Positions 34,776-44,406 are shown, counted from the first letter of the stretch. The stretch is DNA of 64,000 bases from JAYVIQ01 sp043770215 (GCA_043770215.1 JAYVIQ010000106.1:31014-95013), one strand, 5' to 3'. Numbers and translations: made by a program. The notes: generated by a model not told the origin, from the letters alone.

Positions 34776-35519
34776 ATGAAAATCTCTATTATCACCGTTT
34801 GTTATAACAGTGCTGCTACCATAGCCAAAACCTTTAAATCGGTTTCTGAGCAGACATATACAAACATAGAGTATATTGTTGTAGACGGAGGTTCTAAAGA
34901 TGATACCTTAGGCATAATAAAAAAAAATGAAAAAATAATTTCTAAATGGATTTCTGAGCCAGACAAAGGATTGTATGACGCAATGAATAAGGGTATATCC
35001 TTAGCATCAGGAGATTATATAGGTATTTTAAATTCTGATGACACATTTTTTTCTGATGATGTTGTAGAAAATGTAGTTTTATTTTTAGAGAAAAATTCTG
35101 TAGATGCCTCTATAGGAGATATTGTACAACACAATACAATAGACGAATTAAAACGAACATACAGCTCCAGAAATTGGCAACCAAAGAAGCTTAAAATTGG
35201 ATTTATGCCACCGCACCCTTCTATTTTTTTTAGAAAATCTCTTTTTAAACAATATGGTAACTATCATTTAGATTTTGATATAGCCGCTGATTATGAACTA
35301 ATTATTCGGTTTTTCTTAGCAAAAAATATTACTTGGAAATATTCGGGGATAACTACTACAGCAATGCTCATTGGGGGATTAAGTAGCTCTGGAATAAATA
35401 GTTACAAAAAAGTCACTAAAGAAATAAATATTGGGTTACAACGCAATGGTATAGAATATTCTGCTTGGAAAGTGAGCTTGAGAGGAGTCTGGAAAGTATT
35501 TGGTTTATTGAATGTATAA
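34776..35519 (+). CDS. Family 2 glycosyltransferase
   Basis: The 247-residue GT-A protein has N-terminal ISIITVCYNSAATIAKTFKS, the nucleotide-binding VVDGGSKDDT, and the metal motif in GILNSDD (about residues 83-89). The acceptor region includes KIGFMPPHPSIFFRKSLF. It adds a sugar to the lipid-linked repeat unit on the cytoplasmic side. The donor is not predictable. It sits 2 bp after the acetyltransferase and 3 bp before the epimerase gene, inside one operon. Confidence 0.9.
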   Translation: MKISIITVCYNSAATIAKTFKSVSEQTYTNIEYIVVDGGSKDDTLGIIKKNEKIISKWISEPDKGLYDAMNKGISLASGDYIGILNSDDTFFSDDVVENVVLFLEKNSVDASIGDIVQHNTIDELKRTYSSRNWQPKKLKIGFMPPHPSIFFRKSLFKQYGNYHLDFDIAADYELIIRFFLAKNITWKYSGITTTAMLIGGLSSSGINSYKKVTKEINIGLQRNGIEYSAWKVSLRGVWKVFGLLNV

Positions 35520-35522
35520 AAT

Positions 35523-36449
35523 ATGAGAATTTTAATTGTAGGCTCATCTGGTTTTGTAGGTCAAAATTTCCTAGACTATTTATTTAATAAAAGAGAAATA
35601 GAAATACATACACTAGATAGGGTACAGAACGAACAAGATGGGCTAATAGCTCATACCTGGGATGAATTTCAAAACTTAGATTTAGCTACAATAGCTAAGG
35701 TTTTTTATTTCACTGGAAAAGCACACGACATTAAAAAAAATACCTCCGATCAAGAATATTTTGATGTGAATGTAGGGCTCTTAAAAATATTTTTACAAAG
35801 AGCGCAACAGTCTGATTTTAGTGGTCAGATAGTCTATTTAAGTTCTGTAAAAGCAGTGGCAGATTCTGTAGAAGGAATCCTTACAGAAGAACAGATACCC
35901 CTTCCCAAAACAAGCTACGGAAAATCTAAACTTGCCGCAGAGGAGTTGTTGAAATCTTCTGTCTTTGCCTCTCAAACATTTATCCTACGCCCTTGTATGA
36001 TTCACGGAAAAGGAAACAAAGGAAATCTAAATCAACTTTTCGGTTTTGTAAAAAAAGGGATTCCAAATCTACTGGCGGCGTACACAAATGAAAGATCCTT
36101 ATTGTCTATAGATAATTTAGTGCACGTTTTTGATGAAATAATACACAACAGGTTGCCAATAGATACCTATCATGTAGCGGATGAAGGTTATATTTCTACC
36201 CATGAAATTATGGACGTAATTGGAAATACAATTGGCAAAAAAGTGTTTCATATAAAACTCCCCCCTTTTCTGGTACTTGCTTTGGCAAAAGTAGGCGATT
36301 ATTTACCATTGCCTTTAAATAGCGAACGCTTGCAAAAACTTACGGAAAATTACAGAGTAAGCAATGATAAGCTGCAAAAAAAAATGACAACAATGCTACC
36401 ATTGCCTTTAAAAAAAGGCTTGAAAAACACAATACAAACATTTGAATAA
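35523..36449 (+). CDS. NAD-dependent epimerase/dehydratase (extended SDR)
   Basis: The 308-residue protein has the Rossmann motif GSSGFVG at 7-13 and the catalytic Tyr132/Lys136 pair (SYGKSK). Ser in VYLSSVKAV is the third catalytic residue. It probably makes or changes a nucleotide sugar (UDP-sugar 4-epimerase or ketoreductase type) for the repeat unit, or reduces a 4-keto sugar next to the phosphosugar transferases, as in clusters for bacillosamine- or QuiNAc-type sugars. The sugar is not predictable from the sequence. The next gene starts directly after its stop. Confidence 0.85.
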   Translation: MRILIVGSSGFVGQNFLDYLFNKREIEIHTLDRVQNEQDGLIAHTWDEFQNLDLATIAKVFYFTGKAHDIKKNTSDQEYFDVNVGLLKIFLQRAQQSDFSGQIVYLSSVKAVADSVEGILTEEQIPLPKTSYGKSKLAAEELLKSSVFASQTFILRPCMIHGKGNKGNLNQLFGFVKKGIPNLLAAYTNERSLLSIDNLVHVFDEIIHNRLPIDTYHVADEGYISTHEIMDVIGNTIGKKVFHIKLPPFLVLALAKVGDYLPLPLNSERLQKLTENYRVSNDKLQKKMTTMLPLPLKKGLKNTIQTFE

Positions 36450-37415
36450 ATGATTTATTACATCACGGCAGCTACATTATTTATACTTATACTAATCTAT
36501 TTTGAGGTAGCAGATTATTTTAATATTATAGACAAACCCAATGCACGCTCTTCTCATAAAGGTAACGTAATAAGAGGAGGAGGGGTAATCTTTGTTTTTG
36601 CAGTTTGGATGGCTATGTTTTATTTAAAAAGAATACCTGCGTTTTTTTTAGGAGGATTTTCATTACTGGCCATCATTAGTTTTGTAGATGATAAGTTAAA
36701 TATTGGGACAAGAGTAAGAATGTCAAGTCAGTTTGTAGCTGTATTTTTATTGCTTTTTGAGTTTAGATATTTTGAAATTCCTTTGTTGGCAATTCCTTTA
36801 ATTTCGGTGTTTTGCGTAGCGGCTATAAACGCATACAATTTTATGGATGGTATAAATGGACTAAATGGCATGTACTCTTTAAGTGTTTTAATTAGTCTTT
36901 TTTGGATAAATTTACATGAGTCTTTTGTAGAATCTCTGCTACTGAAGTTTTTGATTATTGCCATTTTTGTATTTGGGTATTTTAATTTCAGAAAAAAAGC
37001 AGTCTGCTTTTCTGGAGATGTAGGAAGTATAACTATGGCATTTGTACTTTTATTTTTGATTGGGACTCTAATTTTTAAAACACAAAACTACTCTTTTATT
37101 TTGTTGCTCTTGTTGTATGGGGTAGATGCTTTTTGGACAGTTGTACAACGGGTACTTAGAAAAGAGAAAATTACAGAAGCGCATCGTCTACATTTGTATC
37201 AGCTTTTGGCCAATGAACTTAAAGTACCACATCTTATGGTTTCCTTTATGTACCTGTGTATGCAACTTATTATTTCTTTTCTAGTTATAGAAAACCATTT
37301 GTCTGCTTTTATTTCGCCGTTGTTGCTAGCTATTTACATTACTATTTTCATTAGTATTTTGTATGTTTATTTAAAAATAAGAATAATGAGTTCTACATAT
37401 GGCAATAAAGTATAG
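36450..37415 (+). CDS. WecA/MraY-like polyprenyl-phosphate sugar-1-phosphate transferase
   Basis: The 321-residue polytopic protein has the family motifs DKPNARSSHKGNVIRGGG (about 28-45), VDDKLNIGTRVRM (about 77-89) with the catalytic Asp pair, NFMDGINGL (about 130-138), and GDVGS. A His cluster lies in a cytoplasmic loop near the end (EAHRLHLYQLLA). It transfers a sugar 1-phosphate from UDP-sugar to undecaprenyl phosphate, the first membrane step of polysaccharide assembly. Its 3' end overlaps the next gene by 17 bases. Confidence 0.88.
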   Translation: MIYYITAATLFILILIYFEVADYFNIIDKPNARSSHKGNVIRGGGVIFVFAVWMAMFYLKRIPAFFLGGFSLLAIISFVDDKLNIGTRVRMSSQFVAVFLLLFEFRYFEIPLLAIPLISVFCVAAINAYNFMDGINGLNGMYSLSVLISLFWINLHESFVESLLLKFLIIAIFVFGYFNFRKKAVCFSGDVGSITMAFVLLFLIGTLIFKTQNYSFILLLLLYGVDAFWTVVQRVLRKEKITEAHRLHLYQLLANELKVPHLMVSFMYLCMQLIISFLVIENHLSAFISPLLLAIYITIFISILYVYLKIRIMSSTYGNKV

Positions 37416-37962
37416 CATTATAAAACGATTTTTTGATTTGTTTTTTTCCGTTTTACTATTTTTTAGTTTGTTTTTTTTTATGGCTATATTTTTTTTTGTG
37501 CTTAGCTACACATTACGCCAAAATCCTATTTTTGTTCAGCAAAGAATTGGCAAAAACAACACACCTTTTCTAATCTATAAATTCAAAACAATGGTTGGAG
37601 ATGCAGTACCCAATAAACTTTGTTTGGTTATGAGAAAATTAGCCATAGATGAGTTGCCACAATTATTGAATATCATACTTGGAGATATGAGTTTTGTAGG
37701 CCCTAGACCTCTTTTGCCAGAATACTTACCCTTGTATTCAGTACATCAGCAGCAAAGGCATTTGGTTATGCCAGGGCTTACTGGTTTGGCTCAAATAAAA
37801 GGTGGCAATATGCTTAGTTGGGAAAAACGATTAGCTTTAGATGTAAAATATGTGCAAAACCAGAGCTTTAAGCTAGATCTAAGTATTTTGTTAGCTACCA
37901 TTCTTGTATTTACATCCAAGAAATCCTCTCATTTTTCAGAACCATTTACAGGTAATAATTAG
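37399..37962 (+). CDS. Small monotopic phosphoglycosyl transferase (PglC/WcaJ C-terminal type)
   Basis: The 187-residue protein has one N-terminal hydrophobic hairpin (about 12-38), YKFKTM at 60-65, the catalytic Asp84-Glu85 in AIDELPQLL, and the tail GDMSFVGPRPLLPEYLPLYS. The stretch between KTM and the DE dyad is 18 residues, whereas PglC-like enzymes that I recall have about 29. It should transfer a phosphosugar to undecaprenyl phosphate through a covalent Asp intermediate. A second initiating transferase directly after a WecA-like one is unusual for one operon. This gene ends the operon. Confidence 0.85.
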   Translation: MAIKYSIIKRFFDLFFSVLLFFSLFFFMAIFFFVLSYTLRQNPIFVQQRIGKNNTPFLIYKFKTMVGDAVPNKLCLVMRKLAIDELPQLLNIILGDMSFVGPRPLLPEYLPLYSVHQQQRHLVMPGLTGLAQIKGGNMLSWEKRLALDVKYVQNQSFKLDLSILLATILVFTSKKSSHFSEPFTGNN

Positions 37963-38160
37963 TTGTCCATTATATAATTCATACTTCAAAACATAAACTA
38001 AGAAATTCTTTCATTTACAATTGGTTAGGTTATAATTCCTATTAAAATAGTTGATTTTTTTAGTATAAATTCTCTAAAAATTCCAGTTGATAAATGATAC
38101 TTTTTAATAATTGGAACCTAAGATAAAATATAGTTTATGCTATGATATCGTTAATTAATA
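37963..38160. other. Non-coding stretch before the PLD remnant
   Basis: About 200 bp of AT-rich DNA between the exopolysaccharide operon and the decayed PLD gene. I see no promoter, hairpin or ORF worth reporting. Confidence 0.5.
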
Positions 38161-38484
38161 GTTATGGGCATACTGAATGATGTTGTTACACTTTTGCCAT
38201 CATATAATGCTGGATTCCAAGCAGGCATTGAATAGAAAGTTTTTTCAATACATGCAACATCTATGGTTATCGATTGTGAAATTACAGTTATTGGAACATT
38301 TAATCTAGACCCAAGAAGTGCTAATTTAAACACAGAGTGCTTTGCAATAATATATTCAACACCAATAAGCAAGGGAGTTTTAGAAGGCATAGAGACAGAG
38401 TTTTTACCAAGCAACTCTTGGAAAATAACCAAAACATTTAACCCAGACTCTAAAGTAGCAAATCTAAAAAGAATAAACCCTTAA
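38161..38484 (+). pseudogene. C-terminal remnant of a phospholipase D family protein
   Basis: The frame VMGILNDVVTLLPSYNAGFQ, AGIE, TAG stop, KVFSIHATSMVIDCEITVIG, TFNLDPRSANLNTEC continues to the TAA at 38482-38484. HxT-x4-D followed by GTFNLDPRSANLNTE is the second HKD motif of cardiolipin synthase/PLD-type proteins. The catalytic Lys has become Thr, a TAG interrupts the frame, and the N-terminal three-quarters are missing. The gene is dead. Confidence 0.75.
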
Positions 38485-38547
38485 ACAAGAAAAGTGCTGC
38501 CTAAGGCTATTTTGTAATTAGATCTTTATTCTTTAACAGCAACCCAA

Positions 38548-39183
38548 CTAACCTTCGCCAGATTCTGCACTGCGGGCTTCTTCTTTAGACTCAATATTTT
38601 TTACCTCCTCTGGAAAAAACTTTTTATTGCAGATAAGTATGGCTATCACAGAACAAAATATAGATGCATCTGCAACATTAAATACTGGCCACAAATCTAG
38701 CTCTCCAATAATTGGTATGTTTCTACCATGATAAATATCAAAATAAAACATATCTATAACCATACCATGCATAGCTGGAAAAAGTGGAGTTGTGCTTCTA
38801 ATTAATAATTCTGCATCTAAAATCCCATAGATTAAACTATCTATTAAATTACCTACAGCACCGGCAAAGATAAAAGCTCCGCAAAGAATTAAGCCTCTAT
38901 GCGCGCCATCTCTATACAATTTCAAAATATAAAACGGTATTAATGAAGCTACTACAACTCTAAAAGAAGTTAAAGCTACTTTATGGTAGTCTCCCAAAAA
39001 CTCTAGCTTATTGCCCCAAGCCATGCCTTCGTTGGTTTGGTAATTAAGGCTAAACCAATCTCCAAAAACAGGAATAGAATTGCCTTCATACATGTAAATA
39101 TGTACCAAATATTTAACCAATTGGTCTAATGCAATTACAGCAATAGAAATGGCAAAAAAGTAAATAGGTTTCCAGTTTTTCAT
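38548..39183 (-). CDS. lspA: Lipoprotein signal peptidase II
   Basis: The 211-residue protein has four transmembrane segments. The catalytic Asp pair is Asp115 (GNLIDSLIYG) and Asp172 (FNVADASIF), and the conserved NYQTNEGMAWG lies in the first loop. It cleaves the signal peptide from diacylglyceryl prolipoproteins, so it serves the many lipoproteins in this window. It is longer than the E. coli enzyme (164) because of an insertion around 121-160, as is common in Bacteroidota. It is 62 bp after ileS on the same strand. Confidence 0.95.
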   Translation of the reverse strand: MKNWKPIYFFAISIAVIALDQLVKYLVHIYMYEGNSIPVFGDWFSLNYQTNEGMAWGNKLEFLGDYHKVALTSFRVVVASLIPFYILKLYRDGAHRGLILCGAFIFAGAVGNLIDSLIYGILDAELLIRSTTPLFPAMHGMVIDMFYFDIYHGRNIPIIGELDLWPVFNVADASIFCSVIAILICNKKFFPEEVKNIESKEEARSAESGEG

Positions 39184-39245
39184 TTTGTTTTTTTAGAGAC
39201 AATTATATTTGCCTATTTGTTTAGTAATTATGTAATGTTTGTATA

Positions 39246-42200
39246 CTATGCTTTTGTCATTGTCATTTCTAAGATAAACTCGTCCATTTCTAATTTAGAC
39301 GCATTTTCTAAGTCAGCAAAGAACTCTAAGCTTAAAGCCTGTGTTTCTAGACAAATATATTCTGAGTTTAATTTCAATGCCTCAGAAACAATATCTGCAG
39401 AATCTAAAACGCTAATGTTTATTTTATCTTGCACCTCTAGACCTGTTTCTTTTCTCATGTTTTGTATGCGGTTTACAAAATCACGTGCTATCCCTTCTTT
39501 TTTTAATTCGTCTGTGATAGTAATATCTAAAGCAACAGTAATGCTTGTATCATTTGCTACCAACCAACCTGGTATATCTTGAAATGCCAGCTCTACATCT
39601 TCTAAAGTAAGGATGTATTTTTTACCTTCTAATTCAAAACCAAAAGCATTTGATATTTCTAGTTCTGAGATATTTTCTTGCGACATTTGATTGATTATTG
39701 CCGCAACCTCTTTCATATCTTTGCCATAAACAGCTCCCAACTTTTTAAAATTAGGTTTTATTTTTTTGACTAGAACACTATCAGAAGTGTTTTCTATAAA
39801 CTCTATTTCTTTAATGTTTACCTCTGTTTTGATCAAATCTGCTACCGCCAAAATATATTCTTTTTCCTCAGTTTTAAGAATAGGAATCATAATTTTTAGC
39901 AAAGGCTGGCGCACTTTTATGCTTTCGCCTTTACGCAATGAATGTACTAATGATGAGATTCGTTGCGCATAATCCATTTTTATTTCCAAAACTTTGTTTA
40001 TAGCCTGCCGATCTACAGCTGGATACAAAGTATGGTGTATAGACGTGTACTCAGAATCTTTTATTACTGCATTTAAGTCTTGATATACTTTTTCAAAATA
40101 GAATGGAGCAATAGGACAAGAGATTTTAGAAATCTTTAGCAAACATTCGCACAAAGTTTGATACGCAGCTTCTTTCCCTTGGTCGTACTCGCCTTTCCAA
40201 AATCTTTTTCTGTTCAAGCGTACATACCAGTTGCTTAGCTCATCTGAAACAAATGTTTGAATTGCTCTGGCTGCGTTGGTAAGGTCATATTGCTCATAAC
40301 ATTCGTCTACTTGTTGCAATAAGCTATTTAGTCTAGAAAGTATCCATTGGTCACTTTCTGTTCTTTGGTTTAAAGGAATATATGCTTGGCTAAAATCAAA
40401 GGCATCTAAGTTGGCATACAAGGCAAAAAAGTTATAGGTGTTATGAAAAGTAGAAAAGAATTTTCTAGATGTTTCTAACAATAAATCTGTATTAAATTTT
40501 AAATTCTCATACGGCTGAGCATTAGAAATCATGTACCAACGCGTAGGATCTGGACCAAACTTTTCTATTGTTTCAAACGGGTCTACGGCATTTCCTTTGC
40601 TTTTAGACATTTTGTTTCCATTCTTATCTTGAACAAGTCCGTTTGCAATTACATTTTTAAATGCAATACCGCCTTCTTCTTCAAACAACATAGTAGCTAT
40701 GGCATGTAAAGTAAAGAACCAACCTCTAGTTTGATCAACGCCTTCAGCAATAAAATCTGCTGGGAATTGGTTTTTTAAAACAGATTTATTTCCTAAATAA
40801 TGCCATTGGGCATAAGGCATGGCTCCAGAATCAAACCAAACATCTACCAAATCTGACTCTCTGTACATAGGCTCTCCATTGTCAGAAACCAGTATAAGCC
40901 AATCTGCGTATGGTCTGTGCAAATCTTCTAGCTCTGATAAGTTATGGATTCTAGTGTTTAACTCTACTTCTTTTTGGCTTAAAGTAGAAGCATTTATTCC
41001 TAAAACATCATTTGCTTTTGCTATTTCTGTTTTTAGTTCTGCTATTGTACCAATACAAATTTCTTGACTTCCGTCTTTTGTACGCCAAATAGGTAAAGGT
41101 GTACCCCAAAAACGAGATCTTGAAAGATTCCAATCTACCAAATTCTCTAACCAGTTGCCAAATCTACCTTCGCCTGTAGCTCTTGGTATCCAATTTATTT
41201 TTTTGTTATTGGCAACCAATTTATCTTTTACTGCTGTTGTTTTGATAAACCAAGACTCCATTGGGTAATACAAGATTGGTTTATCTGTTCGCCAACAATG
41301 CGGATAAGTATGCTCGTATTTTTTAACGTCAAATGCTTTGTTCTCTTCCTTAAGCTTTATGGCTATTTGAACATCTACATTTTTATATCCTTCAGGTATA
41401 GTATCTAAATAGTCTTCTTTTACTGGCTCACCTGCAAAGTCTGTTACCTGTGCAACAAAGCACCCTTGTTTGTTTACTAGCGGCACATCGTTGCCCAATA
41501 CGTCTTTAACAGTAACGGCAGGTATTCCCGCAAGGTCTGCCACACGTTTGTCATCAGCACCAAAAGTAGGAGCTATATGCACTATGCCTGTACCGTCAGA
41601 TGTGGTTACATAATCGCCTGCAATAACTCTAAATGCATTATCTGGAGTTACATAAGGCATCAATTGCTCATATTCTGCACCTATTAAATCTGCTCCTTTG
41701 TATTCTGCAATTATTTTAAAAGGAATAAGTTTATCGCCGGCTTTGTAGTCTTCTAAAGTTAAGTCCTGAGCTTTTTCATTGAAATACTTGGCTACTAGGT
41801 CTTTGGCTAAGATTACTTTTACTGGCTCAAATGTATATTGATTAAAAGTGGCAACTTTTACATAGTCTATTTTTTCACCTACAGCTAGTGCAGAGTTAGA
41901 GGGCAGTGTCCAAGGTGTGGTAGTCCATGCCAAAAAATACTCGTTTTCACTTCCTTTTATTTTAAACTGGGCGGTAACAGTAGTGTCCTTTACGTCTTTG
42001 TAACACCCTGGTTGGTTTAGTTCATGAGAACTTAGTCCAGTACCGGCAGCCGGCGAGTAAGGCTGTATGGTATAGCCTTTGTAGAGCATACCTTTTTTGT
42101 ACAATTCTGACAGTAGGTACCAAAGAGACTCTATGTATTCGTTTGTAAAAGTAATGTATGGATCATCTAAGTCTACCCAATAGCCCATATCTAGAGTAAG

Positions 42201-42599
42201 TTTATCCCAATGAGATTTAAACTCCATTACAGATTCTCGGCAAGCTTTATTATAGTCTTCTACAGATATTTTTACACCAATATCTTCTTTTTTGATGCCT
42301 AGTTTTTTTTCTACTTGCAATTCTACTGGCAAACCGTGCGTATCCCAACCACCTTTTCTGTTGACTTGAAAGCCTTTTAGTGTTTTGTATCTACAAACAA
42401 TGTCTTTGACTGTTCTTGCCATAACGTGGTGAATGCCTGGCATTCCATTGGCAGATGGAGGGCCTTCATAAAAAGTAAAGGAAGGCATGCCTTTGCGTAC
42501 TTCGATGCTTTGCTCAAAAGTTTTGTCTGACTGCCAAGTGGCTAAAATGTCTTTGCCTATTTGGGCAAAATTTACTTGTTTGTATTCTTTGAACTTCAC
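39246..42599 (-). CDS. ileS: Isoleucyl-tRNA synthetase
   Basis: The 1117-residue class I synthetase has a HIGH-type motif PSANGMPGIHH (48-58). A long editing domain follows (WTTTPWTLPSN, TSDGTGIVHIAPTFG), then KMSKSKGN in the second half of the catalytic core, the anticodon-binding helices, and a C-terminal extension typical of the long (1000+ residue) IleS class. It charges tRNA(Ile). It is followed by lspA, the usual ileS-lspA pairing. Confidence 0.97.
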   Translation of the reverse strand: MKFKEYKQVNFAQIGKDILATWQSDKTFEQSIEVRKGMPSFTFYEGPPSANGMPGIHHVMARTVKDIVCRYKTLKGFQVNRKGGWDTHGLPVELQVEKKLGIKKEDIGVKISVEDYNKACRESVMEFKSHWDKLTLDMGYWVDLDDPYITFTNEYIESLWYLLSELYKKGMLYKGYTIQPYSPAAGTGLSSHELNQPGCYKDVKDTTVTAQFKIKGSENEYFLAWTTTPWTLPSNSALAVGEKIDYVKVATFNQYTFEPVKVILAKDLVAKYFNEKAQDLTLEDYKAGDKLIPFKIIAEYKGADLIGAEYEQLMPYVTPDNAFRVIAGDYVTTSDGTGIVHIAPTFGADDKRVADLAGIPAVTVKDVLGNDVPLVNKQGCFVAQVTDFAGEPVKEDYLDTIPEGYKNVDVQIAIKLKEENKAFDVKKYEHTYPHCWRTDKPILYYPMESWFIKTTAVKDKLVANNKKINWIPRATGEGRFGNWLENLVDWNLSRSRFWGTPLPIWRTKDGSQEICIGTIAELKTEIAKANDVLGINASTLSQKEVELNTRIHNLSELEDLHRPYADWLILVSDNGEPMYRESDLVDVWFDSGAMPYAQWHYLGNKSVLKNQFPADFIAEGVDQTRGWFFTLHAIATMLFEEEGGIAFKNVIANGLVQDKNGNKMSKSKGNAVDPFETIEKFGPDPTRWYMISNAQPYENLKFNTDLLLETSRKFFSTFHNTYNFFALYANLDAFDFSQAYIPLNQRTESDQWILSRLNSLLQQVDECYEQYDLTNAARAIQTFVSDELSNWYVRLNRKRFWKGEYDQGKEAAYQTLCECLLKISKISCPIAPFYFEKVYQDLNAVIKDSEYTSIHHTLYPAVDRQAINKVLEIKMDYAQRISSLVHSLRKGESIKVRQPLLKIMIPILKTEEKEYILAVADLIKTEVNIKEIEFIENTSDSVLVKKIKPNFKKLGAVYGKDMKEVAAIINQMSQENISELEISNAFGFELEGKKYILTLEDVELAFQDIPGWLVANDTSITVALDITITDELKKEGIARDFVNRIQNMRKETGLEVQDKINISVLDSADIVSEALKLNSEYICLETQALSLEFFADLENASKLEMDEFILEMTMTKA

Positions 42600-43061
42600 T
42601 TTGTAGAAAATGCTTTTTTATAACAATTTGTAAAGATAGGGATTGTGTTGGAGTTGCGAAATTATTTGAATAGGTAATTTCAAAACAGATTTGGAGGTAT
42701 ATCATTAAGATCTAGCCCTTTTATTTGATTTTAAAAAACGCAGGTAATTTAATATTGGCATATTTCATTTTACTGCATTATTTTAATATTGTACAATATC
42801 CATTTCCTTTTAAAAAAAATTGTGAATATCTGGTCTTTTAAAACTAGCGGAATTCATTAGTGATTTTGGGCGAAACCCTATCGGGTCAGGCTCTATGTCT
42901 TGCATTCTTTACTGAAAAAGCAAAAAAGAGTTCCGCTTAGATCCTTTTCACAAAAAAATAGGCGCTGGTATCATTGCGAATATCCACTTTTTTTTGGTTA
43001 AAGAACTTTCAGAATTAATTCTAATTGCAAATGTAAAATTGTAAAAATTAAATTTAATACT
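42600..43061. other. Divergent intergenic region with repeat copy 2
   Basis: 460 bp between ileS (minus) and the first sulP (plus). It contains the inverted repeat element copy 2 (42822-42987). The region near ileS has a weak -7-like element TATCTTTA on the minus strand (about 42633-42640). The last 75 bp before sulP are AT-rich, with no perfect promoter motif. Confidence 0.5.
42822..42987 (-). repeat. MITE-like interspersed repeat, copy 2 (inverted)
   Basis: This 166-bp element lies in the opposite orientation. Its ends read GTGAATATCT on the plus-strand left and CGAATATCCAC on the right. It carries the same core AGAGCCTGACCCGATAGGGT on the minus strand and shares most of its length with copies 1 and 3. 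It is the most diverged copy; the internal hairpin is partly lost. No direct repeats flank it, which fits an older insertion. Confidence 0.8.
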
Positions 43062-44327
43062 ATGCAAAATAAAACTAACGCCAATAAATCTATTTTAACA
43101 TATTGGAAAAGAGATGCCATTGCTGGGAGTATTACCGGAATGATGGCTATACCGCTTTCTATTGGTATTTGTATGATGAGTGAATTTCCCATTCAAACTG
43201 GTTTGATTACTGTTGTGGCCGCTTGTTTAATAGGGTTTGTAACGTATTTATTTAAGCCTGGAAATCATGTTGGAGTGCCTGGTGTTGCCGCTGGTTTGGC
43301 TCCAGCTTTAGCTTTTGGTGTGCATACATTTGGAATGGAAAATATGCCTTTTATTATATTTATTACATCTATTATTCAAGCTTTAGTTTGGCAATACAAT
43401 TGGCAAAAATACATTTTGAAATTAGTGCCTAATTATTTAGTAGAAGGTTTACTTGCAGGAATTGGGCTCAAAATAGCGCTGAAATTTTTACCCTTCACTT
43501 ATTTAACATTTAGTGACCATCAGCATGCTTCATTTATTCTAGATTCTGATCATGAAATTGTGATGGCCTTGTCCTTAGTTTCATTTATAGGCTTTGTATG
43601 GTTGTACAAACGTTTTCAAAAAACATCGCCAGGATTGCCTTACATTATTATTATTGCTTTTGGAATAGTTTGTACGCTTGTTTTAAAACTGCCCATGTTA
43701 GAGATACCAAGCGCACCTTTCTTATTACAATTGCCAATTCCAAAATTTAGTATGTTTACACCAATGCTATGCTTTCAAATGTTAGGTTTTTGTCTAATGC
43801 TTGCTACAATTGATGTAATAGAACAAGTAATGAGTAATGCAGCTATAGAAAAACTTGATCCGCTTGAAAGAAAATGCAATACAAACAACAGTCTTTTGGC
43901 CATATGGATGGCTAACTTGGCTGCTAGTTTTTTTGGAGGAATGACAAACTTAGATGGATTGGCAAAAAGTTCTACTAATGCAGTAGCCGGTGCTGTCACA
44001 AAGCTATCTAATTTGTTTACAGCAGCTGTAATTTGCATTGTAATATTTTTCCCCGTATTACTATCCTACTTACCAGAATATTCTTTAGGAGTAATAATGA
44101 TTTTTAGTGGTTGGAAGATGATTGCCGGACTAAGCCATGTAATCCATTTAGGAAAATATCAATTTGTTTTAGCCGTGTTTTGTGGAGTATTGGTTTTTAA
44201 GCTTGGTATATTTGAAGGTCTTCTATTGGCCATATTGCTACACTTTATAATATCATTTTTCTCTTTAAGAAACCAAGAGATTACTTTATCAGAGATTTGG
44301 AAAGTATTCAAAAAGAAAATTGCGTAG
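43062..44327 (+). CDS. SulP (SLC26) family transporter without STAS domain
   Basis: The 421-residue polytopic protein opens with SulP-type sequence (DAIAGSITGMMAIPLSIGIC, then GVPGVAAGLAPALAFG) and includes SSTNAVAGAVTKLSNL, the equivalent of the family's signature near TM8-9. The usual cytoplasmic STAS domain at the C-terminus is missing; the protein ends in a short basic tail. SulP proteins carry sulfate, bicarbonate or other anions. Its position beside dabAB suggests bicarbonate. It converges on the STAS-bearing sulP at 44521 with a terminator between them. Confidence 0.85.
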   Translation: MQNKTNANKSILTYWKRDAIAGSITGMMAIPLSIGICMMSEFPIQTGLITVVAACLIGFVTYLFKPGNHVGVPGVAAGLAPALAFGVHTFGMENMPFIIFITSIIQALVWQYNWQKYILKLVPNYLVEGLLAGIGLKIALKFLPFTYLTFSDHQHASFILDSDHEIVMALSLVSFIGFVWLYKRFQKTSPGLPYIIIIAFGIVCTLVLKLPMLEIPSAPFLLQLPIPKFSMFTPMLCFQMLGFCLMLATIDVIEQVMSNAAIEKLDPLERKCNTNNSLLAIWMANLAASFFGGMTNLDGLAKSSTNAVAGAVTKLSNLFTAAVICIVIFFPVLLSYLPEYSLGVIMIFSGWKMIAGLSHVIHLGKYQFVLAVFCGVLVFKLGIFEGLLLAILLHFIISFFSLRNQEITLSEIWKVFKKKIA

Positions 44328-44369
44328 CAATTCATAGACTTATTTTTTTGTGAGAACAAAAAAATGTAA

Positions 44370-44406
44370 AATAATATCCTCAATTAGTAATATTGAGGAC
44401 ATTATT
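44370..44406. terminator. Bidirectional terminator between the two sulP genes
   Basis: The 15-bp stem AATAATATCCTCAAT (44370-44384) and ATTGAGGACATTATT (44392-44406) has one mismatch and a 7-base loop, with A/T runs on both sides. It is placed between convergent transporters. Confidence 0.75.

Noticed and set aside
38151..38432. Minus-strand open frame opposite the PLD remnant
   Set aside because: The plus strand carries recognisable HKD-motif sequence; the opposite frame is its antisense.
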